DNA of 64,000 nt from Chrysomallon squamiferum (lineage: Eukaryota > Mollusca > Gastropoda > Neomphalida > Peltospiridae), in the NCBI GenBank assembly GCA_012295275.1, contig CM022674.1, positions 6,336,436 through 6,400,435 on the forward strand, written 5' to 3'. The position numbers were made by a program, and so were the translations under genes. The notes beneath the pieces were generated by a model. The model made no database searches. It saw nothing but the letters and a program-made list of their open reading frames with translations, and had not been told where the DNA came from. Position 1 is the first letter of the stretch. Each line of letters starts with the position of its first letter. This document shows, piece after piece, positions 45,189 through 56,953 of this stretch.

Positions 45189-47036
45189 GTAAATACGTTT
45201 TAGCTAACGGATTATTTATTTATTTATTTATTTATTTATTCATTTATACATTTATATATATATTTATTATTTTCTCCCCCAATATAAAATATAGTGCAAC
45301 TAGTACATGCTAACATAACAAAATATGTGAAATTAAATTAATATGTTACTAAAAAGGGAAGTCTCCAAATCATGATTAGAAAAAATATATGTATGTTCCA
45401 CACATTCCTAGAAGTAAATATTTGTCATATAAACACAAAGTGTTTGTTTTGGTAAGAAATATACAAGTGTTACTTAGTGGTAAAATAAAATTGAAAAACA
45501 AATTAAAAAATCTTTGCATATTTTGACTTATTTTTATCCCTAATTATTAGGCATTTTATATAAATATTTTTGGCCAAATAGTCAATTTTTCTTAAAATTT
45601 AAATTGTTCCATTATTGATGTTACAGATATATTTATCTGTATAATAATACATGTTCAGAACATTTTGGAATCCAGTTAAATATGTTGGCATTTGCATTTT
45701 GATTTACTGCTAGGCAATTAACAATATTCGCATTTATCAAAATCTTTTATACCATATAATATGAAATGCTTATCTAAGCCCTGTATCTCTCGTTTTCCAC
45801 TATTTGTCAAACAACTCGATACCAAATTCATGCTGCCATTTTATTTTCGCATTTATTTTATGTTTTGAAGTACTTTCTATTATACAATCATTGTATAGTA
45901 TTCTTTATAAACATTTGTTTTAAACAGTTCTTCTAGAAAGTTAGAAATTCCATTGTTTGTAATGTTGCTTGGTCAATATGTAAAAACAATTCATAATGTT
46001 TTTTAATTGCTAACATAAAGCAATTGTAAACTGCAAATGGTGGTTTATAGTTATATTTTTTTTTTTTACAAAATGAAAGTCAGTTGGCATTAGCAAACAG
46101 TTCTTTTAAAATAAAATTCCTTTTAACAAACACATTTATTATCAATTTTAATAACAGTTATCAAAACGATAAACTTAGTATTTTTGTCTTCTCCTTTATA
46201 ACATTATAAAATAACATTAATTGCTCTTAAAACTCCATTTTTGATAATCGTGAATTAATGGGGGGTTTTACGGGCTTTTTATTCCAAAAGAACTGAAAGA
46301 AATAGGTTTCTAACTGTTTAAAGAAATAATCTATTCGATTTGGCAGCGAAGAAAAAATATTAAATTTGTTTATTACAGTAGTTTATCCTACGGGGGATGA
46401 AAAAAACCATACTCAACTTAATTAATTAGTTATTTATTTAATTACGTTTTTTGTTGTTAGCTGTGTAATATCTATTTCTTTTTCTGCAAATCTGAAATTA
46501 AAGTTATTTTATTTATCTATAGGCGGTATTCGATAGTGTCATTGAAAACACGACAAAGGACTAATAATCTTTTTAACAATACCATCTACTTTACTTTGTG
46601 TCAAAACAACAACAACAACAAAAATAGTAATAATAATTTTGAAATATCAATTATTATTTAGTGGCTGTAACGGTTTTGCGAAGTTCTCAGTGATGAAGGA
46701 AATTGTGACGTAGATTTATTATTACGTCATTTTCATTATGTGACGTAAAATGACATTGTCCATTAGACATGTCGTCATTCTCAAAATTAATCAACTCCGT
46801 GGTGTATCTTTCTTAATATCATTCTCTACTGTTTATTTTTAATTCTCACTGCATGGTATCAGTGGATTTCCTCTGTGTCTTACGGTTTCACTTATTTTAG
46901 ATATTGTTATAAAGCTGAAATATATTATTTGACCCGAGTATGTACGGACACAGACTTCAGAAATGTATGATCATATAACGAGAAAATCCGCTCTTTCAAG
47001 AACGTGAAAACACGATCACCAAACAGCGAGTGCATT
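45189..47036. other. Intron 2 of TMED copy A with a unique A+T-rich stretch
   Basis: About 45,300-46,550 has no match in introns 2 of B or C and is unusually free of microsatellites. No terminal inverted repeats were seen. Similarity to copy C resumes at about 46,600. Confidence 0.5.
46722..46747 (+). promoter_or_regulatory. Intron-2 paired CRE-like element, copy A
   Basis: TTACGTCA and its near-reverse TGACGTAA face each other about 10 bases apart. The same arrangement is found in intron 2 of copy B (52,266-52,291) and relic G (53,586-53,611), and with a decayed second half in copy C (60,664-60,689). TTACGTCA-type sites suit bZIP (ATF/CREB) factors; an intronic control role is inference. 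Confidence 0.4.
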
Positions 47037-47037
47037 A

Positions 47038-47048
47038 TGTGTGTGTGT

Positions 47049-47127
<79 letters not shown>
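47038..47127. repeat. (GT)n just before exon 3, TMED copy A
   Basis: GT ends 26 bases before exon 3. Copy C has GT at the same place (60,957-61,021). Confidence 0.95.
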
Positions 47128-47128
<1 letters not shown>

Positions 47129-47339
47129 CTTCTTGTTGAATCTTATTTTGCAGGTACATACGAGATTTGTATCGAAAACAACGGAGGTCCATTTATATCG
47201 AAGCTGGTGTTTTTGAGAATATATGTGTTATTTCCAGAACACGTGCAAACAGAGAACGCTAATTTAATGCAGGAATTTATGATGCGCGTGAGTTGTCATG
47301 AAAGATTCGGTAACATTCGGAAACACTCGGAAATAATTT

Positions 47340-47800
47340 CTACACTAATGCATCTACTAAACTTTCTACAAACTATACCACTAATGCTTCTACTAAAGTT
47401 TCTGCTGACAATACCTGCTAATGCTTCTACTAGCAATATCTACTAACTTTTAAACAAGGAATGTCTACTAAAATGAATGAATGAATGTTTAAGGACACCT
47501 TCAGCATGATAAACGTGTCGTCTATTGGGTGTCAAAGCAAAAGAAAATGTAACAAATTGATGATTACTGCATATAATAAATAACAGGTGTAATGAGCTAT
47601 GCAAGATTATCTATTAATACTTCTACTAACTATCTGTACTAATATTTTTACTATTAAACAAAAAAAATGTTTCTACTAGTGCTCATACTAAAAATATATA
47701 CTGATATTTCTGACAGTATTCACTGATGCTATTACAAGACTTCTGCTAACAATATCTACTAATAATGTTGTTAGTAAGTGTTTATATACCTAGCTGGTTT
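47340..47800 (+). repeat. Intron-3 TACTAA-type repeat array, copy A
   Basis: Irregular repeats with several exact TACTAAC strings, with a non-repeat stretch at about 47,470-47,610. Confidence 0.6.
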
Positions 47801-48062
47801 GCTTTTTCAGGAGATAATACATAATATGAGTAATCAAATAGAACAAATGCACGGGTACCAGATACATTCACGACTCAGTCTGATGAGTGACTGGTACATC
47901 ACCAAAGGCAACAATGTTTACGTCACGTACTACTCGTTTGCACAGTGCCTCGTTATCGTTCTCACTTCCTGTACGCAAGTGTACGTGCTTCGTCGGTTTT
48001 TCCGCACTGTGCCCGTTACGAACCCCGTCAAATCCACGATTTGATGATCGCTAATTAATTAT

Positions 48063-48068
48063 AATAAA
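48063..48068 (+). promoter_or_regulatory. Polyadenylation signal of TMED copy A
   Basis: AATAAA 18 bases after the stop codon, in the block shared by all last exons of the family. Confidence 0.55.
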
Positions 48069-48069
48069 T

Positions 48070-49737
48070 TTTGTAGGCTTCTGTTTACATTGTTCTTTAG
48101 TTCAGTGTTTTAGTTAATGTGTGTGCGATTTCTGTACATTGTCTGTCTGTCTGTCTGTCCGTGCTGGACTTGTATTCTTTAGTTTAATATTTTATTTAAT
48201 GCGTGCTTTTGTGGATGTGGAGTTGCGTTTGTATTTTAATCTTTTGTGTGTTTGAAATTCAAATTTAGAAGAAAAATATGTCTAGTAATTGCTGCTATGG
48301 TGAAGAGATTAAACGGTCGGTCATCTGTTATATTTTAATGCACAATTTGACACATATATCAAGGAAATGAAATTCTGTCAACTGTTTCTGAATGACATAC
48401 GTCATCAAGTGCCAAAAATACAAACTTTATGGGTTAAGAATTATTTTTTTAAAATGAAACTTTTGTGTTAGTTATACGAAAATGATTTTGTATTTGCATT
48501 AATTTTTTGTGACTAGTATAACCGTCAGTTCAACATGGTTTAACATGGAAACCGCGCTCTGTTAAAGTTTCCTTTATCTTTTAGTGACCAGTATAACTGT
48601 CAACAGCAGGCTGTTTTAATCTGGATTAACAGATGTATGTCGTCATAGACTACAGAATATCACAAACATTTCAAGATCATCAAAAAAAACAAAAACAATA
48701 GTTTCAAAAAAAAAAAAAAAGAATAACCTTCTTATCCCATAGACTGGGCAGTCTGTTAATGCGTATAAACTGTATGATCTTCGGAAGTATTCGGAACATT
48801 TCGCCTCAGAAATCGTGAACTCGAACAATCTGCCAGTAAAATAACAGTAATATTTTCGAATGTTACTAGCAGTTGTTTGTCTATTCACATGTAAATATAT
48901 TTCTACTGTTTCATCAAATCTAACACTGATTTTAACAAAATGAAGGAAACTGTATTTACCAATTGATAAACTGTCAACATTTATCGTTTTTTTTTATTTT
49001 TTTGTATTCCTCCTTAAATTTGAATTTTAAAAGTCAGTGCTGGTAAAATCCGGAAAATTCGAAAATCCGGATCCAGTCTGCGTGAAATCCGGATTTTTTT
49101 ACTTTTACACACAGTCGTCCACTTAAGAACATTTATTACTGCAAGCAATCTTAAGTTGATTTGGACATAAGTCGGACGTGCATATTTGTGGAATCCATGT
49201 TAGTGTTTGCACAGTACCGTATGTAGTCACACTGATTCCACCAGAAGTCTGCGATCTTTTCAAGTAAACGTTTTTATAGGTTTAAATGAAAAAACAATTC
49301 GTACTACAATGCGTTTAATATTTCTCTAAAAAAAAAAAAATTGATAATAATAAAAAGAAAGACAAATGAGAAGCTAGAGGTAAAAAATAAACAAAGCAAA
49401 CAGAAACCAAGAACAAAACAACAACAACAACAGAGATAGAAACCATTTATTGATTTTTGACTTTTTGTATGTAACGTGTGACTGAATGTGCTTTCAAATT
49501 GTGGACAAAATTCGGTTTAACAAAAGTACATCAGTTAAAGATGACGGAACACCAATTAGTAAGGGTGAGCAATAAACTGCCAGAAATGGAACAACCGGTG
49601 TATCCAATTAACATGTGTTATAATCTCACTGCCAGATTCGGAAATAAACCGATCAATGACAGCAGATCAAAGATATCACTGATTTAGGTAGCTGAGGGAG
49701 TCGTTTTCGTCGCAAAAAAACAACAACAACAACAACA

Positions 49738-49810
<73 letters not shown>

Positions 49811-50213
49811 GATTCCATCAAGCAAATTCGCGTTTAAAAGACACGTTAGAGTGAATAGAATAATGACTGAAATTAAAGGTTTCTATTTTTTTCCTTCTGT
49901 TTTTTTTTTTTCCGACTCAACATGCTTGATCCATTTTCAATCCATCCGAGACTAATTTTACTTATTTTTCTGCTCATTGTATTTCTTCTTCGCTGGAGTA
50001 AAATTTAAATCGCTGTCTTTGGATAAAATAGGAATCTAGTTTTACCTGTGACCCTAGTGTGAGATGTGCTCTCGTAAACTCGAACAGTCGTAATTTGCAA
50101 AAGTCGTAAATCAACGTCTGTCTCTACTGTTTGTAACAAGATGCAGACATTTCATTAAAAAGATCTTCTCTTAAAAAAATAAAAATAAAAAAAATAATTA
50201 AAAAAAAATATAA

Positions 50214-50255
<42 letters not shown>

Positions 50256-50660
50256 GAATTTTACTTTTGGTTTCCTCTAACGCAAAACAATAATAAGAAT
50301 TTAAAAAAATAATAATCTACACATCTCCAGTGTCCTTGTTTCGAGTTCTTTGGGTTTACTCGCGTAACATGATATATGCAGTTAAACTACATTTCTATAA
50401 CTCACACAGATGTTTCATAATCTACCAAAATTCCATTTTTGACACTTGATGAAACATATATGTCAGAAAAAGATGACAGATTATGCATTAAAATAAAACA
50501 CAGTAAAAAAAACAATCGTAATGTAGGTTTCCACGCAAACAAAGGGTTAATATAATACTCGTGTGCGCGTGCACACACGGACACACACACACACAGGGAC
50601 ACAAATCGCACATGCATTGACTACAAAGCCGAAGTAAAGAATATCGCAAAAAAGAAACAA
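48070..50660. other. Spacer between TMED copies A and B
   Basis: Holds relic H, (CAA)n/(AAT)n at 49,721-49,808 and (AAT)n at 50,217-50,255. A single unit related to the 57.5-kb minisatellite lies at 50,078-50,110. A 69-codon + frame (49,478-49,687) is unassigned. 3' flank of A and of B (reverse) meet here. Confidence 0.6.
48719..48930 (-). pseudogene. TMED relic H: exon 3 end and start of intron 3
   Basis: On the minus strand this stretch aligns with copy B from the end of exon 3 (near 48,885-48,930) into intron 3 (near 51,345-51,480 in B), including the shared segment with ttcgcctca and cggaa motifs. No other exons are seen beside it. It shows that another inverted copy once lay between A and B. 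Confidence 0.5.
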
Positions 50661-50665
50661 TAAAA

Positions 50666-50671
50666 TTTATT
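50666..50671 (-). promoter_or_regulatory. Polyadenylation signal of TMED copy B
   Basis: TTTATT on the + strand (AATAAA on the coding strand) lies 18 bases past the stop codon, in the same conserved block as in copies A, C and the 56.8-kb relic. Confidence 0.6.
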
Positions 50672-50689
50672 ATAATTAATTAGCGATCA

Positions 50690-52038
50690 TCAATCACGTG
50701 ATTTGGCGGAGTTCGCGACGGGCACAGTACGGAAGAACCGACGAAGCACGTACACTTGCGCACAGGAAGTGAGAACGATAACGAGGCACTGTGCAAACGA
50801 GTAGTACGTGACGTAAACATTGTTGCCTTTGGTGAGGTACCAGTCACTCATCAGACTGAGTCGTGAACGTACCTGGTACTCCGACATCTCTTCTGTTAGC
50901 TTAGACAGATTTCTCACAGCCTTCTGAAATAGTCCAATGTGTTGTAGGAAATGTTTTAGGAGAAAAATTAGTAGGTATTGTTAGTAAAAGTATTAGTAGG
51001 TATTGTCAGTAGAATTGTTAGTACGTATTGTTAGTAGAATTATTAGTAAGTATTGTTAGTAGAATTATTAGTAAGTATTGTTAGAAGAATTATTAGTAGG
51101 TTTTGTTAGAAGAATTATTAGTAAGTATTGTTAGAAGAATTATTAATAGGTATTGTTAGTTCCTACTTTAGTAGATACTGTTAGTAGAAACATTAGTAGA
51201 TATTTTAATTAGAAACATTTGTGTATATTTTTAGTGCAAATGTTAGTATATGTTTCCAACAGAAATATTAGATATTGTTACAGAAAGTTTATTTGAAACA
51301 TTAGTATAATCTTTAGCAGAACAAGGTGAATATAAGAACAGAAGTGGCGCAGTCTGTTAACAGATATAAACTCGTATCATCTTCGGAAACATTCGGAACA
51401 TTTCGCCTCAAAAATCGTAAAACTCAAACAATCCGCCAGTAAAAATAACGAAAATCGCTCAGTAATGTTTTTGAATATTTCCGAACGTAACCGAAAACTG
51501 TCTGGGGTGCTCACGTGTAAATAAATTTCGCGTTCCATTGTTTCCGTGGTTACTGGAAGTAATAAATAGATTCCTAAAAATACCAACTTCGACACGAGTA
51601 GCCCGCGAGTGGCGTCGATACAGATTTCGTATGTACCTGCAAAAACACACACAGACTCACGTAATGTATTCGTTGCTTGGTGACTGCGTTTTCACGTAGT
51701 AGAAACAATGCATATTGAAACGTTGCCTTAATTTTTAAACAACGAAAGCCAAAAGAAGAAGAGGAATATTAAAAGGAAAGAAAAAAAAAAAACAAATAAA
51801 AAAAAAATTTAATGAACAAAATAAGTTGAGAATATAGAACGTGTAGAAGAAGAAACAATATGGCAGCAGAAACATACGTAATATCCTTCATAATGGTCAG
51901 ATATTACTGGAAGATTTCAGATTTGAAAACTCAGTGGTCTTCATAATGGTCAGATATGTTACTGAAAGATTTGAAATCTGAGTGGTTTTTGTTGCTATGA
52001 GCTAAAAATTATTGAAATCGGTGTGAGATCATTCACAG

Positions 52039-52073
<35 letters not shown>

Positions 52074-53012
52074 TTGGTTGCCAATAGTAAAAGGGTAAAA
52101 CAACAGAGGAAGTCAACTGATATCATTCAGTGAGGAGATTTTGTCTTTCAGACGACAATAATCTTGCATATGCATTCACACAAAGATGACTCTACAAAAA
52201 TAAACAGTAGACATTGACATTAACAGTATGACTCAAGGATGATATTTCCAAATGCAACACGAACATACGTCACAGAATGAAAATGACGTAATAAAAAAAT
52301 CTACATCACAATTTACTTTAAAATGCTACATCCATTAAGTAAGAATGGACATTCCAAAATTATTACTTTTATTAGTACTAGTAGTAGTAGTAGTAGTAGC
52401 AGCAGTAGTAGTAGTAGTAGTAGTAACAGTAGTGGTAATAGTAATAGTAATAGCAAGTAGTATAACTTTTGACCCTTCTCATTTTATAACTGAACTAAAA
52501 CACACAGATGTTTTACCGTTAATTAATTGTGTAAGTAAGCAACTGTTTACTAAGTAACTAACATATTAATTAGAAAAGTATTTACCTGTCTTTTGAACCA
52601 TCATTTTCAACACACCCTGATTCTTTGACAAATCCTGTAGTATCACTTTCTTAGACGAATCCTTCACGAAAATGTCGATTGTACGATCACTCCCTCGTAG
52701 AACCTGTCAGAATTTAAAAAAATCAGGGAGACAAAAAGAAAAAGAACGTTTCAACGAAATATCTGTTATTTTTAAGGACACTAACACATCACAAACATTG
52801 AATCATACCTGATAGAATACTTGTAGTTTCCCTTCTTCCTTCAATTTTTTGTAAAAACATTCTTGTCTACCAGGCAGTACTTCGATTTTGAACTCATGTA
52901 CTGTTGACAAAGCATCAAAGTCAGTGTCCCTATCTGTTCCTCTGCCTTGGGTAAGTATGTTGCTCGTAAAAACAAAAACTGATAATAAATAAATGTAGCT
53001 AGTTTGCGCCAT
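50690..53012 (-). CDS. p24/TMED family cargo receptor, intact copy B (4 exons, reverse orientation)
   Basis: Read on the minus strand the exons are 53,012-52,809, 52,703-52,586, 51,636-51,515 and 50,923-50,690 (204, 118, 122 and 234 bases), all with GT-AG borders and the same phases as copy C, giving 225 residues. Signal peptide about 1-22, GOLD domain with the cysteine pair (ECFYKK and YEIC), coiled coil, membrane helix and LRRFF tail are all present; no stop or frameshift is seen. Exon 3 is 12 bases (4 codons) and exon 1 is 3 bases shorter than in copy C, both in frame, so selection for frame is likely. Intron 1 is only 105 bases, against about 570 in copies A and C, because it lacks their (CT)n and trinucleotide tracts. 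Start chosen at MAQ by paralogue alignment. It is inverted relative to A, C and D. Confidence 0.92.
50940..51300 (-). repeat. Intron-3 TACTAA-type repeat array, copy B
   Basis: On the + strand it reads as repeats of attgttagtagaattattagtaag; on the coding strand these are TACTAAC/TACTAAT units, here the most regular of all copies (period about 28 bases). Confidence 0.65.
51340..51480 (+). repeat. Conserved intron-3 segment, possible old tRNA-derived SINE (copy B)
   Basis: Contains agtggcgcagtctgttaac, close to a tRNA A box, then cttcggaaacattcgg. It is antisense to gene B and orthologous to the segment in copy C and relic H. Confidence 0.3.
52266..52291. promoter_or_regulatory. Intron-2 paired CRE-like element, copy B
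   Basis: TACGTCA and TGACGTAA in inverted arrangement, the same element as in intron 2 of copy A. Confidence 0.4.
52376..52460. repeat. (GTA)n in intron 2 of TMED copy B
   Basis: GTA/GCA units; relic G has a short counterpart near 53,670. Poly-A at 52,048-52,070 is in the same intron. Confidence 0.85.
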
Positions 53013-53130
53013 TCTCTTTTTCATTAGTTGTGGAGTGTAGATGCGATCGATAGAAAAATGGGACTGATTCATTGTAATTTGAACAGATGTCAGGTTTTAC
53101 TTTACTATTTTAATGCTTGTTTCATTAACC
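53013..53130 (-). promoter_or_regulatory. Putative proximal promoter of TMED copy B
   Basis: On the minus strand it holds cagtcccatttt followed by TATCGATCGCATCT about 30-40 bases before the ATG, closer than in the other copies. Confidence 0.35.
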
Positions 53131-53163
53131 ACGCATTCTTTTTGGAGAATTACTCATTTAATG

Positions 53164-53365
53164 CAGAGAGTAAATTGTAGCTTCTTCTTTTAATTTTTGT
53201 TAAAAACATTCTTCTCTGCCCGATTGTTCTTCAAGTTTAAACTCATGACGTATTCCCGGTAAGCTAGCAAAATTATAATCACTGTGTTGTTATGTGCCTT
53301 TGCATAAGAACGTTGTTCGTAAAAGCAAAGGTTAACAATAAACAAATGTAGCCATTTTGCTCCCT
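53164..53365 (-). pseudogene. TMED relic F: broken exon 1
   Basis: On the minus strand the signal-peptide and GOLD-start sequence is recognisable (LLLTFAFTNNVLMQ; later HEFKLEEQ and REECF). The start ATG is changed to AGG, there is a frameshift after the signal peptide and a stop directly after ECF. It lies just upstream of intact copy B in the same orientation and has no exon 2 of its own. Confidence 0.75.
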
Positions 53366-53585
53366 TTTATTATTTACTGGAAAACGTAAAACAATGGAAA
53401 TGAGCTTTAATATATTTTTGTATTTTCTTGTTTGTTTGTTGTTGTTTTTTTGTGATAAAAAAAAAATGAAATAAAATGTAAGAACCACTGTTTTTATTAT
53501 TCCTTTTTTGTATTTCTGTAAAAAAAAAAAATAGAATTAAACTTTAAGAACCACACAGATAACATTTGTAAAGGTAACACGAATA

Positions 53586-53611
53586 TACGTCACATAACGA
53601 AAATGACGTAA
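53586..53611. promoter_or_regulatory. Intron-2 paired CRE-like element, relic G
   Basis: TACGTCA and TGACGTAA in inverted arrangement, kept in the intron of a broken copy. Confidence 0.35.
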
Positions 53612-53875
53612 TAGCAAATCTACACTACAATTTCATTCATAAAAACAGCTATAGCCACTAAGTAACAATAGTTGTAGTAGTAGTAATCGTAGATGTTATG
53701 GTGTTTTCATAGTATGCACTGACAGTGACATACACGAAGGATCTTCTGTACACAGACAGGTTCTCCTCTCATTTTATAACTGAACTAAAACACATAGATA
53801 TGGTTCAGTTAATTAATTATCTAAGTAAGCAACTATGTACTAAATAACTAACATTTTAATTAGAAAATAATTTAC

Positions 53876-54057
53876 CTTCCTTTTCAACTTTTATTTGTCA
53901 CTAACTCGACGGCTTTTTAATAAATTCTGCTGTATAATTTTATTTTATTTTTATTTTTATTTTTATTTTTATTATTTATTTTTTTTTTTTTTTTTTTTTT
54001 TTTTTTGACGAATACTTCAGGAAAATGTTAGTTATGCCACCACCCCCTTCGTAAAAC
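53876..54057 (-). pseudogene. TMED relic G: exon 2 interrupted by a T-rich insertion
   Basis: Both borders of a minus-strand exon 2 are kept (tgacag acceptor at 54,058 onward; gtaaat-type donor below 53,876). Between them about 70 bases of T-rich low-complexity DNA (about 53,935-54,006) interrupt the exon, which is 182 instead of 118 bases. Intron 2 sequence of the copy-B type continues down to about 53,570, including the paired CRE-like element at 53,586-53,611. Confidence 0.7.
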
Positions 54058-54437
54058 CTGTCATAAAGGAAACGAAAACAACAGAAAACAAACAAACAAA
54101 CAAACAAACAAACAAAACAAATAATAATAATCATGACACAACAATTAACACACTCATACATTCAGCAGCAGCAATATATTTTTATATCAATTCAAGAATT
54201 GAATCAAACTTTTTTCCACATCTTAATTTTTTGTGACCAGTATACTTAGAATAACAGCTGTTTTAATATAGTATTCAAAAAAAAAAAAAAAATTCCTGCT
54301 TATCGTTTGAAATAGTTTCTTTTCTTTTTTTTTCTTTTTATGTTTTTTTCCTTTTTTATTTTTAAATGTATTTTGCATTGTGATGTTATTAAATTTTATA
54401 AATGAATTTTGCTGTGATGTTATTACTATTTATAAAT

Positions 54438-54440
<3 letters not shown>

Positions 54441-54513
<73 letters not shown>
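54441..54513. repeat. (GA)n, intron-1 type position of TMED relic G
   Basis: On the minus strand this is (CT)n upstream of relic exon 2, as in copies A and C. Confidence 0.95.
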
Positions 54514-54514
<1 letters not shown>

Positions 54515-54529
54515 CTGTTTTACATTAAA

Positions 54530-54650
54530 TGGAACGTTTCAACGAAATATTACGATGTTAATGTTATTAACACAGTACAAACATTACCTGGCAAACAATG
54601 TGTAATTTCACGTACACTGACTCATCAGACTGAGTCGTGGACGTACGATA
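54530..54650 (-). pseudogene. TMED scrap: intron-1/exon-1 end fused to an exon-4 fragment
   Basis: After the (GA)n tract, 54,530-54,585 resembles intron 1 of copy B (cgtttcaacgaaatat). About 54,586-54,605 resembles the last bases of exon 1. 54,619-54,645 is nearly identical to a 27-base piece of exon 4 (tcatcagactgagtcgtg) in minus orientation. These pieces are not adjacent in an intact gene, so a deletion joined them. Confidence 0.5.
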
Positions 54651-54719
54651 CCTACATAGGTTTTGTTATTAGACATTGGTTCTTTTAACAGAATATAGTT
54701 GGAGCAGACAGCTATTTTA

Positions 54720-55023
54720 AAATTTGCATTCTAGAAAACAGAGGTTTTAATATAGTATTCTAATTTTATTTCCCCGCTCCCTATTTCATTATTTTCTTTT
54801 CTTTTTATAATTGAATCGTTATTAGTATTTATAAATATATATATATATACAAATCCCATGAATTTCAAGGAATTTCGATCAGTTTGAACATTTCGATTTT
54901 TATATCTCCTTTCTTCTGTTCCAGTCTAGGATGGATTTTAATAAAAGAAGGATTCTGTATTTTGCAACTGAGGAACAATCAAAATTTATCGATTCTTCTG
55001 TTCTTCATTCCTCTTTAAAATAA

Positions 55024-55054
<31 letters not shown>

Positions 55055-55896
55055 ACAAAATAAAAAATACGAAAATTCCAAATGGGTTCAAGATATGATC
55101 GAAAAAATCTAAAAAGACTGAGCACACGTTACTAAATGAAACATGTCATCAATAAAAATGCGAGAGTTATTGCCCTTGTGTTATAAATAAATATCATTTC
55201 TTCTAAGACAATGTGCCTTTTGATTACTAAGTGGCTCCATGTTTTCAGAGGCCTGTAAAAATACGCACGACCTGATATATATCTTTTAAATTATTAAAAT
55301 TTCTTTTTAAATCTCAAACTTACTATTAGTTCAATCACGACAACTACTACTATTACTACAACCACTACTTCTACTACTACTACCACAATTAAAACTAACG
55401 CTAGTACTACAGTTCTACTACTACTTTTTCTACGACTACTACTATTAGTACTAATACTTCTACTACTATTGCCACAACTGTTATTAATACTATCTCCCCT
55501 ACTACTGATGTTGTTACTACTACTACTACTACTACCACCACATCTACTTGTACTGTCAGTAATGTTTATCATATAAAATCTGTGTTGTTTTAAAACCAAA
55601 AACATTTGCTACTACTAGGGCTGCTTCTACCACTACCACAACTTCTACTACTAAGCTATTAACACTAATATTAATATTAGTACTACCACTACTAGCAATC
55701 CACATCATATACACACATATAGATAGACACATACATACATACATACACACATACAATTGGACACATATAAATAGACACACACACAAACAGATACATAGAC
55801 AGAAACAGACAGACAGACATACAGAGAGATAGACAGAAAGGCACTAAGACAGATAGAGAGACACACATATAGACAGAGAAACAGAGACAAATAGGA

Positions 55897-55931
<35 letters not shown>

Positions 55932-56268
55932 AAGACAGACAGAAAGACAGACAGATAGACAGATAGCCGGAGAGACATCTAAAGTTTTTAAGCAAATCAT
56001 TACAATAGTAAAAACAAGAGTAAAAACCCTGTAAATAATTAATAAAAGTTTATGTTTTGAAAAGTAACATTACGTCATATACTGTTTAAGTTCTGTTTGC
56101 CTTTAAACTGATGACACTGTGCTCCTTAACTTTTTCTGACTAGTATAACTGTCAGAAGCAGACTGTTTCATTATAGATTAACAGCTGTATAATATGTGTA
56201 TGTATGAGCGTATATGTGGGTGTGTGTACTCCTCTTTGTCTCTCATTGTGTCTGACTGTGTGCCCTTA

Positions 56269-56344
<76 letters not shown>

Positions 56345-56440
56345 TTAAAAGTAATAAATAATAAAAATAATAGAAATAATAGAAATAATAATAATTATAA
56401 TAATAATAATAATAAAAATAATAATAATAATATAATTATG

Positions 56441-56494
<54 letters not shown>

Positions 56495-56731
56495 TAACAA
56501 TAATAATAATAATAGCGATGATGAAATGGAATGTTTTGACTTGATTTATACAGGAAAACAGTGAATCTGTTTCGCATTTGTTGTATGTTTGTTTTTGTTG
56601 TTGTTTTTTTTCTTCGACCAACAACGATATGTTATTGCTACTACTGCTCCTACTCCACTACTTCTATTACTACTGCTGTCACAACTGATACTAACACTTC
56701 TACATCATATCACTACTACTACTGTCAATAT

Positions 56732-56736
<5 letters not shown>
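54720..56736. repeat. Spacer with ACT, CAGA and AAT arrays
   Basis: AAAT 55,022-55,057; degenerate ACT 55,325-55,550 and 55,610-55,700; ATAC/CAGA 55,712-55,965; AAT 56,268-56,342 and 56,389-56,515. No gene recognised. Confidence 0.75.

Positions 56737-56787
<51 letters not shown>
56737..56787. repeat. (GT)n at the left edge of TMED relic E
   Basis: 51 bases of GT followed by an intron-2 scrap and the truncated exon 4. Confidence 0.95.
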
Positions 56788-56788
<1 letters not shown>

Positions 56789-56824
56789 CCTTAATGTCAA
56801 TGTATAGTGTTTATTTTTATCCGG

Positions 56825-56953
56825 TACCTCACTGTAGGCAACAATTTTTACGTCACCTACTACTGGTTTGCACAGTGCCTCGTTATCGTTCTCACTTCCT
56901 GTGCGCAAGCGTACGTGCTTCGTCGGTTCTTCCGCACTGTGCCCGTTACGTAG
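56825..56953 (+). pseudogene. TMED relic E: 3' two-thirds of the last exon
   Basis: 43 codons in frame cover the end of the coiled coil, the membrane helix (FAQCLVIVLTSCAQ) and the LRRFFRTVPVT tail, ending at a premature TAG nine codons before the usual stop. Upstream, instead of the rest of exon 4, lies a piece of intron 2 (cccttaatgtcaatgta, compare 60,740 in copy C) and a (GT)n tract. An internal deletion has removed exon 3 and intron 3. An AATAAA at 56,991-56,996 is kept. Confidence 0.85.

Noticed and set aside
49478-49687. 69-codon open frame between TMED copies
   Set aside because: No match to any TMED exon and no splice context.
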